Source: Isoetes taiwanensis
Taxonomy: Eukaryota > Streptophyta > Lycopodiopsida > Isoetales > Isoetaceae
Reading direction: 5' to 3'
Assembly: GCA_021234155.1 (NCBI GenBank)
Contig: JAJEKV010000030.1
Location: 16,172,003-16,236,002, forward strand
DNA length: 64,000 nucleotides
Shown: in pieces, positions 20,061-32,039 of the stretch
Position numbering within the stretch: position 1 is the first letter of the stretch
How the letters are laid out: each line of letters begins with the position of its first letter
Made by a program: the position numbers and the translations under genes
The notes under the pieces: generated by a model
Told to the model about the DNA's origin: nothing
What the model saw: the letters and a program-made list of their open reading frames with translations, nothing else
Database searches by the model: none

Positions 20061-21262
20061 TAGAAATTCACTTATCACCAACATCCTATATGAGCACATG
20101 AATTTTCTACTAGAAACACATTGATTAATACGTCAAAGTGTGCAGGTTTTGTAGGGGGAACATGCTGCCACATTTTGGCAACATAGAAGAGCCATGTGCA
20201 TATATTACACCTTTGGCTAATATATGGCTTGATATATGTGTGCACGAGCTAATGGACCAAGAATCTTGAAGACATCCATCTTTGAGGATTTGTAGATAAT
20301 AATTGTGATCAAGAACCAAGGAAGTACGTTGATTTGACATCATATAGGCATTTGCAAGAAGGTTTTGGATCAATTAGAGCATTTATAAAGAATAACAGTT
20401 GAGTCTTGAAGACCCCTTTGTCAAACTTTGGAAAACCCCTCCAACTTCAATGATATTTTGCTAGATCTAAGTTTTTTGGCATGTATTTCATTTCACAAGG
20501 CATGATTCAAAAATCCCTGGGCGCTACCATCTTGATTCCACTAAAAAAAACATCTCTCACATCTCATTCTTCCTCCTTCCAAGAACCATTGCCATTTGCT
20601 AAAGCTGAATTTGGCAAAGATCGTTTTTCTTAGTCAAAACATATCACACATATCATTCGTTCACCATTCATGAGAAAATGCCAAAATCCCATCAAATTTG
20701 GCCATTCCTAAGGTCTAAAGCCATATTCTCTCTCTAAAACAGTTAGAAAGTGTGAGTACACATTTATAATCATACATCTTGAAAAGGCAAGAATTGGCCA
20801 AGGTAATATCAAAAGTCTAATGCTTTTGTGCACGAATGTCAAATTCCACATCAAACCATCCACCCCATCACCAAAAGAGTCCACATCATCACCAAAATAA
20901 CATCCACCTTACCATATGCGTGTCATCCACCTCATTACCATGTTATAAAAGGTTTTGACTAGGAAAAAGGTTGTTTGTCACTTCACTTGCCACATCACCA
21001 TCCCACTAGCGCCATGCCATCATATGTATGCCAAATCATCACCCACTTTTACCAAATTACCCTTAGACCGTTTTTTACCCCAAAAAAATCAAACTTATCA
21101 TTTTATCAAAAACCATTTTTCCCTAAGCTAGAGGATATAAAAAGATGTTATTTGGGCTTTAAAATTTTGAAATTGATCTCATTTTGACTCCAAAAATCCA
21201 TTTCGGAAGTCGTACCTGAACTTAAAAATAAGAAAACCTAACCCCCCCCCCCCTCCCCCCCG
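20061..21262. other. No supported gene; ends in a poly(C) tract
   Basis: The sequence is AT-rich and non-coding in appearance, with repeated 'ccacatcaccat', 'catcaccaaaa' and 'catccacctcattacca' elements around 20,850-21,040. It ends with a C-rich run at 21,242-21,260, directly at the left border of the 9.4-kb duplication. Confidence 0.55.
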
Positions 21263-22609
21263 GCGCCTAAGTCATCCTTTTCCTCCAATCCCCTCTTGCC
21301 ATGTGGAAAGTCCGGGCGTGTGGGCTGGCAATGGGTCGCAACCCACATAGACCTCCACGCGCACATTTAATAAGAAGTTTTGTGCCATCGCATATATAAC
21401 AAGGGTTTTTTTTTTTTTTGGCTAGCATGTGGGATATTGTGCTCATTTTTTTAAGAATCCTAAAAAGCATGTAATGCCAAGATCTGGCCGTTTTCTCAAA
21501 TTTAATTGACTAATCATAGTTTAAATGCTTCGGATGTACCCTATTCATGCCAAAAAATCTATAAGCCACTAAAAAACAAATGAAAAGACAGATTGGGCAA
21601 GTTTTGGACTGAAATAGGAGAAATTTTAAAAGGGGGTTTTGTCTCGAAGTTTTTTTGAAGGCTCTAGCGTGGTTGGCGACTTGTTGAGTAGTGATACATT
21701 GATCAATTTAGTGCTCTAATATATTGTGTCTGGGTGTTTGGTCTAGGTCTAGCAACTACAGGTCTCGAGTTCGGGGCTGCTCGGAGTCACACTCGAAACT
21801 GTTGGGCGTCAAATTCTACAGATGCATATTTTTATTTTGTCATATTTGATGTTGTGCCCGAGACTTAAGGCTCGAATTTGATTGAAAAATTGTTGTATGG
21901 CGTTCCTTGCAATGAAAATCCATCCTTTGGGTAAGAACTTTCTATCCAATTCATCCTAAGAAACATTAAAGATAAATTGTGGTGTATGCTAAGAATTTTG
22001 GTAAGGCAAAGTATGCATCCTTTTATGAAGTTTATGTAAGCATATCTATAAGCCTTAAGAAGTGTTGCATCAAACAAAATAAGAAACTAGCAAAAAATCA
22101 AGCATTCTAACAAAAGTCATTACTAGTCTTGAAAAATAGGCATGGATTAGAAAATATTTGGCATGTAGTCATTGTGCAGGTGTCCATCATATTGTTGACA
22201 TCATATTCTACAAAAAATTCAAAAAACATCTTTAGAAAATGTCTAAGTCCTTGAATTCCAGCTGGTTCAAAATTTGTAACACTCTGCCATTGAAAGATCA
22301 TTTTTTTTTTTTAAATATGCATCTTTTTGTCAAAAGGACTTAATGCACCTTATTTAAAGGTCTATCAGAGACTGCATAAAGTGTTAAAAAAAAAAACATT
22401 TATTCGATTCACAAAAATATACTTGCTGGTTTCTAGCATTTTGACTGCATGCTTGGCAAAAATCGGCTTTTCTTTTTTAGCACATTTGCATGTTTTTTTT
22501 TTGTGATAAAACTTGATGCACTAGGCTTGCGTCTGTCAGAATTAGTACAAAGTATCGAGGAGAAAAAAAAGTAACGATGATACTAGACAATCGGAGATAA
22601 TGACTACTG

Positions 22610-25600
22610 AGGGCTCAGTAATTGAAGACGTGCATCTAGAACCTCAAGTATATATAATGCCAAGTCATGCACAGATGGTGCTCTATGAAGTTGTGGAAGC
22701 GTGGAATGGAATGCTAAGGTCAAAAAATGATTCCGGACTATCTCAAAAGCATGGCAACTCAGAAGAGTATGGCTTTCATCTTCAATAACCTACAACTGGC
22801 AACATGCACATAGTCTCGCTTCTCTCGGCAATTGCGGCCGCTCCCATCTACCTGTCTCAATCCGTAGCCTGTGGGACCCCGTGCGAATTGATACAATAGC
22901 TACAAGCTTGTTCCTGGACAATGAAGCAAGCAAATAAGCTTGGGGCCCTGGTAACTGCGTCCCATATCTTTTGAGAAAAACGGTCATTGAGATATTGTTG
23001 CAAAAGCTCGGGGATCGAAGCGGCAAGCATCGGTGCAAAGGTTTCAAGGTTGCCGCCCCAACGGGCAAACCATGTAGTGCAATGCTCTTTCCAACATCGT
23101 TTTAAACGCTGAGGAGATTCAGCCATGGCAAGTGCAAGAACAGGATACCTATCATCATCCATGTGGTGCACCTTGTAGATATAGTGGAGATGGCGCTTCA
23201 TGGCAGAATGTTGAAGAGGCCAAAAACCTGTCTCTTGTAAAAGAATAGCATAGGGCACCGTTGTTTTAACTCTGAGGCTGTAAGTGAGAAAGGACTTTTG
23301 CACCCGCTCCAAGCTCTCCCAAGCACTAGCACTAATGGCAGGTCCCCACACTTCAGAACCATACAGTAAAACAGGCTCTACCAAAGCCCGAAACAAGTGG
23401 GGCTTTCCGTGGCCAATCATGAATTTCTGCGCGAAAACAATTGTTTTGCATTGCATAGAGTGCTCTCCATCCGCCAGACCACCCGGCTTGGTAATACATC
23501 GTTCCCAAAGTGTGTTCTTACAGAATTCCACACCAAGATACTTGTAGCTATCTACAACTTCAACTTCGCGGCTATCATAGTGCATAGTGGGAACATTGTG
23601 ACGAGAAGATTGAACTACCAAAAGCTTGGTCTTTTGGAGATTAACACGCAGACCTGTGTTCTCACAAAAACTGTGCAGAGCATGTAAATGTTGTTGCATA
23701 TTAGCAGCGGTATGTGCCAGAAGCGAAACATCATCAGCATACATAAGTTGCTTAATGATATAGTGTGCCAAATGTGGACCTCTGCCGCCATGATTATCAA
23801 GCCATTCTTCCAATTGATCAATGTACAAGCCAAAGAGTGTAGGAGATAAAGGGCAACCCTGATGAACTCCAATATTGCTAGTGACTTGAGTACCGATCTT
23901 TGGAAATTTAGCAAAAACCCTTTCATAGAGCCGATAAACCGTGATTTTGAAGATCTTGTGGAACCCCAAGTGCATGCACGCTACCGCCAAAAAGCTCGCG
24001 TGGTAATCGTGTATCAAAAGCGTAAGTAAAATCCACAAAGCATATATAGAGGTCTTGTTTCAAACTCGACTATGTTCAATAAGCATGCAATGTGAAAATA
24101 TGGTCTATTGTAGAATGGCATGGACGAAAAGCACGCTTTTGTCCTACAAAGACGCATACACCAAAGATGTTCTCGCCCATGATGTCAACGCTTCTCGAGA
24201 AGCCCGGCTAAGAGCTTTGAAAATATGGAACTTACCATGATCATGCGATAATTAGAAGGGTCATGCTTATCACCTGCTTTGTAAATTGATACGACCTTAC
24301 TGGCAGCCCAAGTTTCTGGCAAGCCTTCTTGCAAAGCTTGATTTAAAAGAGTAGTGATGATTGGAAGCAATAGCGGACCCCCCCATTTAAGTAATTCTGC
24401 TTGCAAACCTTGAAGATCGGGGAGACTTGCATTAGATAGATGTCCTTGATCCTTCTTTGACTTCCTCCTCTCGTGAATTGAAGAATATCACCTACCAAAG
24501 GAGGCACAGAATTAAGGATCCCAGGATAATCATATAAGTGGACCAATCGCTCATCCCATTGCTGCATAGAAATATGTCCAAGGGTAGGAGGTGGTCGATA
24601 TAATATCTGATGCTCAGCGACAAAGCGTGCCTTCTTGCGTTTCAAAACAGACTTATAATTCTGAATGGCATTATGTCTCGTATCTGGCTCAACTATCGTT
24701 CGCAAACCTGCAAGCGCAGGAGCAAATATCTGTGCATATTCAAAAGATCTACAATAAGTCAAGCGAATGCGAGGGGCAGGAGCCTGGATAGCAATGGGTT
24801 GAAGAGGTGGAAACTGCCACTTTAATGACAAATAAAGTGGATAGTGATCAGATTTTATCTCCTCATCTCTATGCCTTGTGCCAATTCGAAAATCTGAAAT
24901 GAGATCCAAGGCTTGCACTTGGGAAATGACATAATCAACAACACTAGTACCACCACCCTGCCTATCCTGTCTTCACGTAATACCTTTAGAGTGTGGCCAT
25001 TGCTCTAAGCCATTACAAAGTACCATCTCAAAGACTTCACACAACTGGATGAGCTCCCTTCCAAATGTTGAGACGGATTTGTTAGCATCAGGCGATGAAC
25101 GTGGAAAGACTGTATCATTAGCAGACATCCATAAAGAGCCACGGACATCCTCAAGTATGAGTTGAGCAGCTTGCATTTCAGCAGTGCGAGCATTGAAATC
25201 ACCAAGAAGAATAACATGCCCCAACTGTTTGAATTGAGCAATGTCATCATAAAGATCACCAACAAAAATGGTGGGAAGTAACAGGCAGCAACAACAAAAA
25301 TGGTACTACTATTGTGGTAATGAAGTTTGATCCACATGTAGCGATTATATCTATCAGCTTTATGAAGCGTGATATATGGAGCAAGGGCATCCTTGAAATA
25401 GCAAGCAACTCCACCGCAACCTCGTTGCCCATGACATTCATTAAATAATGAAAAGAATTGATAGCCCTCAGTAAAATGGGGTAGCCGTTTATTGAATGCT
25501 CCCACGTTTCCATGAGCAGAAGGATATCCATATCTTTTGCAATAGAATTCAAGCCATCACCTTTACGCCAGGGAAAACCTCGACAATTCCAAGACACCAA

Positions 25601-25612
25601 CCGAAGGCACAT
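22610..25612 (-). pseudogene. LINE ORF2 (endonuclease-reverse transcriptase), unit A
   Basis: The start is MCLRLVSWNCRGFPWRKG (25,612 downwards). APE endonuclease motifs are SWNCRG, METWEH, LLGDFNAR (about 25,180-25,210) and SDHYPL (about 24,838-24,853). The reverse transcriptase has VVSIYKAGDKHDPSNYR, CFVDFTYAFDT (motif A), VHQGCPLSPTLFGLYID (motif B) and YADDV (motif C). The last two are residues 58-74 and 100-104 of a 393-codon frame at 22,857-24,038. After a stop comes CACCQL then EDESHTLLSCHAFE, a Cys/His end typical of LINE ORF2. Frameshifts near 24,060-24,200, 24,480, 25,245 and 25,490 and the internal stop make it inactive. Confidence 0.85.
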
Positions 25613-25615
25613 TTC

Positions 25616-26330
25616 CTAGGAAGGTACATTTGAGGTATGAGCAAAGTATGAATCAAGAGGCCGGAGCAATAGAGGCGGAAGGGCAAAGCAATAGCAAACA
25701 ACATCGCCAATTTGCATCAAGGGTACCATTAGCAACATCGTGAGAGGAATGGCCTTGAGCGTAAGAAGTTGTGGTGGGTGCGTAAGATGGAACAACACGA
25801 GGCATTTGCAAAAGCATTGGTGTGTGCATGGGAAATGGGAGAATGGACTTTAACACCGCCAGTATGAGTGGCCTTAGCATGATGAAAGGCGCCGCCAAAG
25901 GTTGCATGTGTTGGTATAAAAATACGTAGTTTTCCAATAATCGGTCTGACCTTACCACCATTCTTTTGAATGTCCGGACCTTTTGCAAATTTCAAGGCCC
26001 GGCTAACTGTTGGGACTTAGTAAGATCAAAATCCGGATAGAGAGATGTCCCTTTCAATTGCTTGGCCTGCTTGAGGATATCCATTTTAGTACTCAAATTT
26101 CTCGCGATCAGAATTTCACTATGCGCGAAAGTGGTAGGGCTGCAATGCTCCAACTCTATGAGCTCGGTGACAACAACCGGTGTTGTGAAGTCCAATTTAG
26201 CTAACACCAAAGTCCGTACCTTCATTTGCAAGTCCTCGATGCTTCTTCCGGCATGCCACTTAATTACCGATTACAGCGGCCGGTTGTGCCTATCAATGTA
26301 TTCTCTACGCCCGCGGCAGATGTAGATGCG
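25616..26330 (-). pseudogene. LINE ORF1 (RRM-like RNA-binding protein), unit A
   Basis: Homologous to the better kept ORF1 at 35,047-35,760. Recognisable parts are VLAKLDFTTPVVVTELIELE, KMDILKQAKQLKGTSLYPDF and DLTKSQQLAG. The typical L1 ORF1 C-terminal sequence 'DLTKSQQ-ARR---K-----GGKAA--RGKLRIF' is interrupted here by clusters of changes (25,620-26,000) that are absent from unit B. Confidence 0.65.
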
Positions 26331-26499
26331 GTGTAGATGCAAGACTTGTTACATGAGAGTTTTGAAATTGGGGTTCATAAATTAGAATTGCATTAAAATT
26401 CGAAAGTATGACAAATGAATGGCATAAGTTTTGTTGAGGTCACCTTTTTTTCTTGTTTTGGGAAAGCGGTTATAACTCAAAATTTGGTCTTTCTATTAG

Positions 26500-28260
26500 C
26501 AATCTTTTTGCTCAAAGTGGTTGCCTCAAGCAATATGGAGGTCCTGAACCATTGTGGTTGAAGACTTTCTAGGAATACCTTCAATAGAACGCAGGTACAA
26601 ACAAAATTATTTTAGGTCGGTGTAGTCCTGGGAAGCAAGACTTTTAGCTTTTGAAGCGGTTGAGATATCATTATGGTGAATGTGAGGTATTCCAATTGCT
26701 TTCTTAGTTTGGCATCCTAGACTTGATAGGTAATGGATGGTTTAATTAAATTTTTATTTAATTCGTCATCAATTGCAGTTGGGATAATATATTTAGACAT
26801 GTCGAAGAAATGCAAGGATTATACCCAAGTTATACACCCTCCTATATGCAATTTTGCACCTTGGATAGTGATTACTTGTATCCTCATGAATAGAAGATTG
26901 TAAGATATTTATATTTAGAAGATACCATTCCAACTTAAAATGGCTGCGTCTATTGTCTATCGGAAAGTGGAGCTATTTTGGAGTATTTTATCCAACACCT
27001 CCATTTGCATTAGATCAAGTTGGGAAGTGGAAGGCGTATCCTTGTTGCCAGTTGTGAATAAAGGCTTAAAGCACAGATAATAGTTTCTTTTTTTTATATC
27101 AAAAAGTTGGCCACGGTGGAGGTCATTACATTGTTTCCTCTTTATAAATCTAGAATATACCTCACTAACATCTTCATTTTCCTCCTCCAATTTTGGCATA
27201 GGTGGAGAGATGCAACCCCCCCCCCCAAAAAAAAAAAAAAAAAAAAAAAAAATCCATGTTTTAAAAATTTTAAGGCTTCATATTCCCAAGCTTCTTTTCT
27301 TACCAATGATGCATGTGGAAACGCCTTCCTTGAAAAACGATTATGCCAAAAACTCACAGTGACAGCCTAATACTAGAGGATAGGACTTTAAGGTTTGTCA
27401 AACTTGTGTCAGAAGCTCAAATAAGCATAAAAATGATTGGGGATTCCAAGGGGAAAAATGAATACGGTGGGATAGACAATGGTCCTACACCGTGGATGTA
27501 CAAGAGGAGTAACATAACAAAAAAAAAGGTAGAAAAATATTTTCCTTCTTAAGCACGTAAAGATATTAGGGGTGTTGGTTAAAGGACTCTTCAAGAAAGT
27601 TTTGTTCTTCTTTTATGGAGTTCGAGCCTCTGTATCGACGACATTAGCAACCATTGCAAATCATATGGTATTTGATTACAGATACAACGCGACCAATCAT
27701 TTCTAAGTGTATTCACACCAAAAGGCCTCGCCATATGGGAGCCCATGGAAGCCGAGGGATGGATCTAATCCAACAACGCCGCGATAAGGTATTGGGAGCA
27801 ACGAAAGCGCGACCAATCATTTCTAATGTATTCGCACTGTGCACGCTTTGGCCATATGGGAGTCGTAGGATGGGCTTAATCCAAAGGCCGCGATAAGGTG
27901 TTGGGCGCGGAAAGTGCAAATAAGCATAAAAATGATTGGGGTTTCCAAGGGGAAAAATGAATACGATGGGATTGACAATGGTCCTATGCCATTTATGTAC
28001 AAGAGGAGTAACATCACAAAGAAAGGATAGGAAGATGTCTCCCTTCTCAAGCACATAGAGGTATTAGAGGTGTTGGTTAGAGGACTCTTCAAAAAGGTTT
28101 TGTTCTCCCTTTATGGAGGTTTGGGTCTCTATATCGACAGCATTAGCCACCATTGCAAATCATAGGGTATTTGATTACAGATACAATGCGACCAATCGTT
28201 GTTAAGTGTATTCGCACCAGGCGCTCTCTGGCCATATGGAAGCTTGCAACTGTAACGTCA
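26500..28260. repeat. Unidentified repeat block with internal duplication, unit A
   Basis: Part 26,715-27,330 recurs in diverged form at 17.95-18.57 kb. Part 27,418-27,700 ('aaaaatgattgggg ... gattacagatacaa') is duplicated at 27,917-28,190. Between them a unit of about 117 bases ('gcgaccaatcatttcta ... ggccatatggga ... gccgc-ataaggt-ttggg') is repeated twice, with a partial third copy at about 28,190. Plus-strand fragments (LATIANHMVFDYRYNAT; LLKHIEVLEVLVRGLFKKVL) may be coding relics of an unknown protein. Confidence 0.7.
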
Positions 28261-29075
28261 CTTTTTTGAAGGAATCATGTCAAACCTTTGGTACCTTTAC
28301 GTTAGCTTCGGTAATATTTGTTGCTTTATGCATTGTGTAAAGTTTGTGACATATTTTAGAGTCCAATATACCAATATTTATGCGTCAACTATAATGTCAC
28401 TAGTACAATAGTTTCTGGTCAATTTTATGACATGTTTGTGCGAATATTCGTGATACTTTGTTGTCACCTATTGTGAAACGTTTATAGCGTTAAGCATATC
28501 AACAATTTTATACCAATGCTCTTTTATATATTGGTGGCATGTACATACAATTGTGCCAAGCAATTGTCAATGTTTTGACGTCAGAAATACATAAATATCT
28601 TGGCACAAAAGGGGCTAAGTTTGGCCAAAAAGTGCCACTAGTTTGTTAGAATTGCTATTTTTTATTTTAGCTTATGGTGTTTTTGGCCAGATTTTTTGGT
28701 GCTATTATATAGAACTATAGTTTAAAAATAGGGTTCCACTTTGCTTTTTCCAGCTTTTTTGCCTTATTTTTTGGAGTTTTTCTCCTTCTCCCCCACTCCC
28801 TTCCTTTTATTCTATTTCAGGGTTTGCTGGTGGCGGCAGAGCATAAGGTGGTCTGGTCTAGTGGCTAGAAAAGCTTCATTTTATTTGCTATATGGCTAGG
28901 TCTGCCTCTTTACATATGGTGCATGATAGCTAGATAGTCGAGGTTAAAGCCGGCCTCAAGAAAGAACATCCATCATGCAGTTAATTCAATCTCCTAAGAA
29001 TTGTATTAATAGATGCATCTAAATCAATATCATCATCGAACAATATTAATTCGCATGTCACAATGGGGAAAAAAT
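28261..29075. other. AT-rich stretch in unit A, no gene seen
   Basis: No ORF of note. The tract includes T-rich runs and 'cccactcccttccttttatt'. It is almost identical in unit B (37,670-38,485). Confidence 0.55.
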
Positions 29076-29083
29076 GGATGTCA

Positions 29084-29566
29084 CCATGTTCGACACGCTA
29101 TGCTGGCTTTTGAGCCTTTTCCATTGTGACTTGAATAGTGTGAGTCCTATTGTCGGTTTATCCTAGTTCTTGGGACAAGTTGGCAAAGATGGCTTTCCAC
29201 TTAGCATCTGCTTGGATCATCGATCCATTTGGAAGAGATGAAATCTCCTCATCTTCAAGGGATGAGATCTTTTCGGATATGCAAGTGCTTAGCAATTCTC
29301 ATAGTCGCATTGTGAAGGCGCACAAGTGTTCTTCCTTAAAGGATGACATCAAGAGTGTCATTTGGGAGCAATATCTTCAGATTCAGACCTACTCATAGCA
29401 AACAGTTGTGCTCGTGGTGATATGTATTCTCTGTATGTTATGTATGTGGTGGGTAGTGTTGCTCTAGTGGACATCCTCTCCCTTTGGGTTTTGAGTCCCC
29501 ATGTACTCTTTGTATTCTTTTGAGTAATAAAAGTCCACGTTCATTAAACAAAAAAAAAAAAAAAAG
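29084..29566 (+). mobile_element. Short poly(A)-tailed retroposed piece, unit A
   Basis: A run of about 16 A follows 'gagtaataaaagtccacg' (29,522), as in the 3' ends of plant LINEs. The flanking octamer ggatgtca occurs at about 29,076 and again right after the A-run at 29,567, a plausible target-site duplication. An open frame (LAKMAFHLASAWIID ... VIWEQYLQIQTYS, 29,150-29,398) could be the tail of a LINE protein, but the identity is uncertain. Confidence 0.5.
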
Positions 29567-29599
29567 GGATGTCATTTGGAACCATTTGTTGTGAAAATT

Positions 29600-30674
29600 T
29601 GACAAGCATATTTGTTGTTGGGCTAATAGAATATTTTGATGTGGCATTGGCATTGGAATTATAGTGGCCATATTGTTTGATCTAATTGCGAGCGCACTAT
29701 AGTGATTTTGCGATTAAAAATGCAATTACATATAACTTAATTCGGTTGTTATGGTCATATAAATTGGGCATATTATAAATGCTAAAAGGTGCCAAGACAA
29801 ACCTTAATGATCGAAAAGCCTTCCAAAAGAAAAAGGTAAGCACCCCAAATATCAGAAGTACCACAAAGCAATGTCCAGGCAGCAGAAGCTGATCTATAGG
29901 ATACCGGATTTGCTTCCGTCAGACCCATCTGCCAAATTTTCTGCCCATCGAGATAGTGCCATGTGGCTTTGCCACGTGGACAAGTGAAAACAAAAGACAC
30001 AATGGTTGTTGATGCGGTTTATAGAAGGAAGAGCAGAAGAAGCTGGGAGAGGAGAATGTGACGGAAGGAATTTGATATAAGGATTAGGTCACAAGGTTTA
30101 TTTGCACGCACATAGTCGCAATGTAGTAGAGCTTATGTTCGAGCCATATAATTGTTGAACTAATAGGTCATCAGTTCCACCTGTGTTGGATGCACCATAG
30201 AAGTTTACCATAATGAATAATGCTTCATGTAAAACTTAAGTAGTCCCTTCTTTCTTGCCCCTTTCTCCCATGCACACTCTTGTAAATTGCTTCTACAACT
30301 ACATCATGAACATGTCGGCCTCAACTTCCACACCAACACCCATGGATATGCTAATAGATGGGAAAAACCTCCTACAACCCCAATCTCAGCCACCGCAGAC
30401 AAACAAGGCAGCCAAACTTATACTAGGAGCTATGATAGATTCCATTCCACATCCATAGGACAGACCACACCGGAAGGTTTGACAAGTCCACTCTACGAAA
30501 GGAGGCAAGGGGAAAGGCACATGCAACATGCTTGGCTAGACAAACCTATGACCGACACTCAAACCTAGCAGCAACTTGCTCTCAAACAAGTCAAGATGGG
30601 GCATCTGAAGAGCCCTAGAGGCAGATCCAGATGAATGTCGAAGGCCTAACAGCTAAATTCACATGTTTTGCTGA
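29600..30674. other. Unit A right end, no supported gene
   Basis: The 67- and 93-codon plus-strand ORFs near 30,255-30,568 are conserved in unit B only because the units are copies. They show no known motif. Confidence 0.5.
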
Positions 30675-32039
30675 GCGCCTAAGTCATCCTTTTCCTCCAA
30701 TCCCCTCTTGCCATGTGGAAAGTCCGGGCGTGTGGGCTGGCAATGGGTCGCAACCCACATAGACCTCCACGCGCACATTTAATAAGAAGTTTTGTGCCAT
30801 CGCATATATAACAAGGGTTTTTTTTTTTTTTTTTTTTTTTTTTTTGGCTAGCATGTGGGATATTCTGCTCAGTTTTTTAAGAATCCTAAAAAGCATGTAA
30901 TGCCAAGATCTGGCCGTTTTCTCAGATTTAATTGACTAATCATAGTTTAAATGCTTCGGATGTACCCTATTCATGCCAAAAAATCTATAAGCCACTAAAA
31001 AACAAATGAAAAGACAGATTGGGCAAGTTTTGGACTGAATAGGGGAAATTTTAAAAGGGGGTTTTCTCTCGAAGTTTTTTTGAAGGCTCTAACGTGGTTG
31101 GCGACTTGTTGAGTAGTGATACATTGATCAATTTAGTGCTCTAATATATTGTGTCTGGGTGTTTGGTCTAGGTCTAGCAACTATAGGTCTCGAGTTCGGG
31201 ACTGCTCGGAGTCGCACTCGAAACTGTTGGGCGTCAAATCCCACATATGTATATTTTTATTTTGTCATATTTGATGCTGTGCCCGAGACTTAAGGCTCGA
31301 ATTTGATTGAAAAATTGTTGTATGGCGTTCCTTGCAATGAAAATCCATCCTTTGGGTAAGAACTTTCTATCCAATTCATCCTAAGAAACATTAAAGATAA
31401 ATTGTGGTGTATGCTAAGAATTTTGGTAAGGCAAAGTATGCATCCTTTTATGAAGTTTATGTAAGCATATCTATAAGCCTTAAGAAGTGTTGCATCAAAC
31501 AAAATAAGAAACTAGCAAAAAATCAAGCATTCTAACAAAAGTCATTACTAGTCTTGAAAAATAGGCATGGATTAGAAAATATTTGGCATGTAGTCATTGT
31601 GCAGGTGTCCATCATATTGTTGACATCATATTCTACAAAAAATTCAAAAAACATCTTTAGAAAAAGTCTAAGTCCTTGAATTCCAGCTGGTTCAAAATTT
31701 GTAACACTCTGCCATTGAAAGATCATTTTTTTTTTTTAAATATGCATCTTTTTGTCAAAAGGACTTAATGCACCTTATTTAAAGGTCTATCAGAGACTGC
31801 ATAAAGTGTTAAAAAAAAAAACATTTATTCGATTCACAAAAATATACTTGCTGGTTTCTAGCATTTTGACTGCATGCTTGGCAAAAATCGGCTTTTCTTT
31901 TTTAGCACATTTGCATGTTTTTTTTTTGTGATAAAACTTGATGCACTAGGCTTGCGTCTGTCAGAATTAGTACAAAGTATCAGGAGTAAAAAAAAAAGTA
32001 ACGATGATACTAGACAATCGGAGATAATGACTACTGAGG

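Larger units (their letters stand above)
22300..26400 (-). mobile_element. L1-type LINE, unit A
   Basis: Order on the minus strand is ORF1, then ORF2 (endonuclease, reverse transcriptase, Cys/His end). Coding sequence spans about 22,610-26,330; outer limits are approximate because no terminal repeat or target-site duplication was found. The RRM-like ORF1, APE-type endonuclease and lack of a visible RNase H fit the L1 clade. Confidence 0.75.
21263..30674. repeat. 9.4-kb tandem duplication, unit A
   Basis: The unit begins 'gcgcctaagtcatcc' and ends 'cacatgttttgctga', directly joined to the next unit beginning with the same string at 30,675. Content in order: a T-rich segment, a decayed L1-type LINE (minus strand), the 26.5-28.3 kb repeat block with internal duplications, a 28.2-29.0 kb AT-rich stretch, and a poly(A)-tailed retroposed piece. 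Over long stretches A and B are nearly identical, so the duplication is recent or is an assembly artefact. Confidence 0.9.

Noticed and set aside
22600-22788. Plus-strand ORF conserved at 31,874-32,215
   Set aside because: Conservation is due to the tandem duplication; the opposite strand is the C-terminal part of LINE ORF2 (SHTLLSCHAFE).
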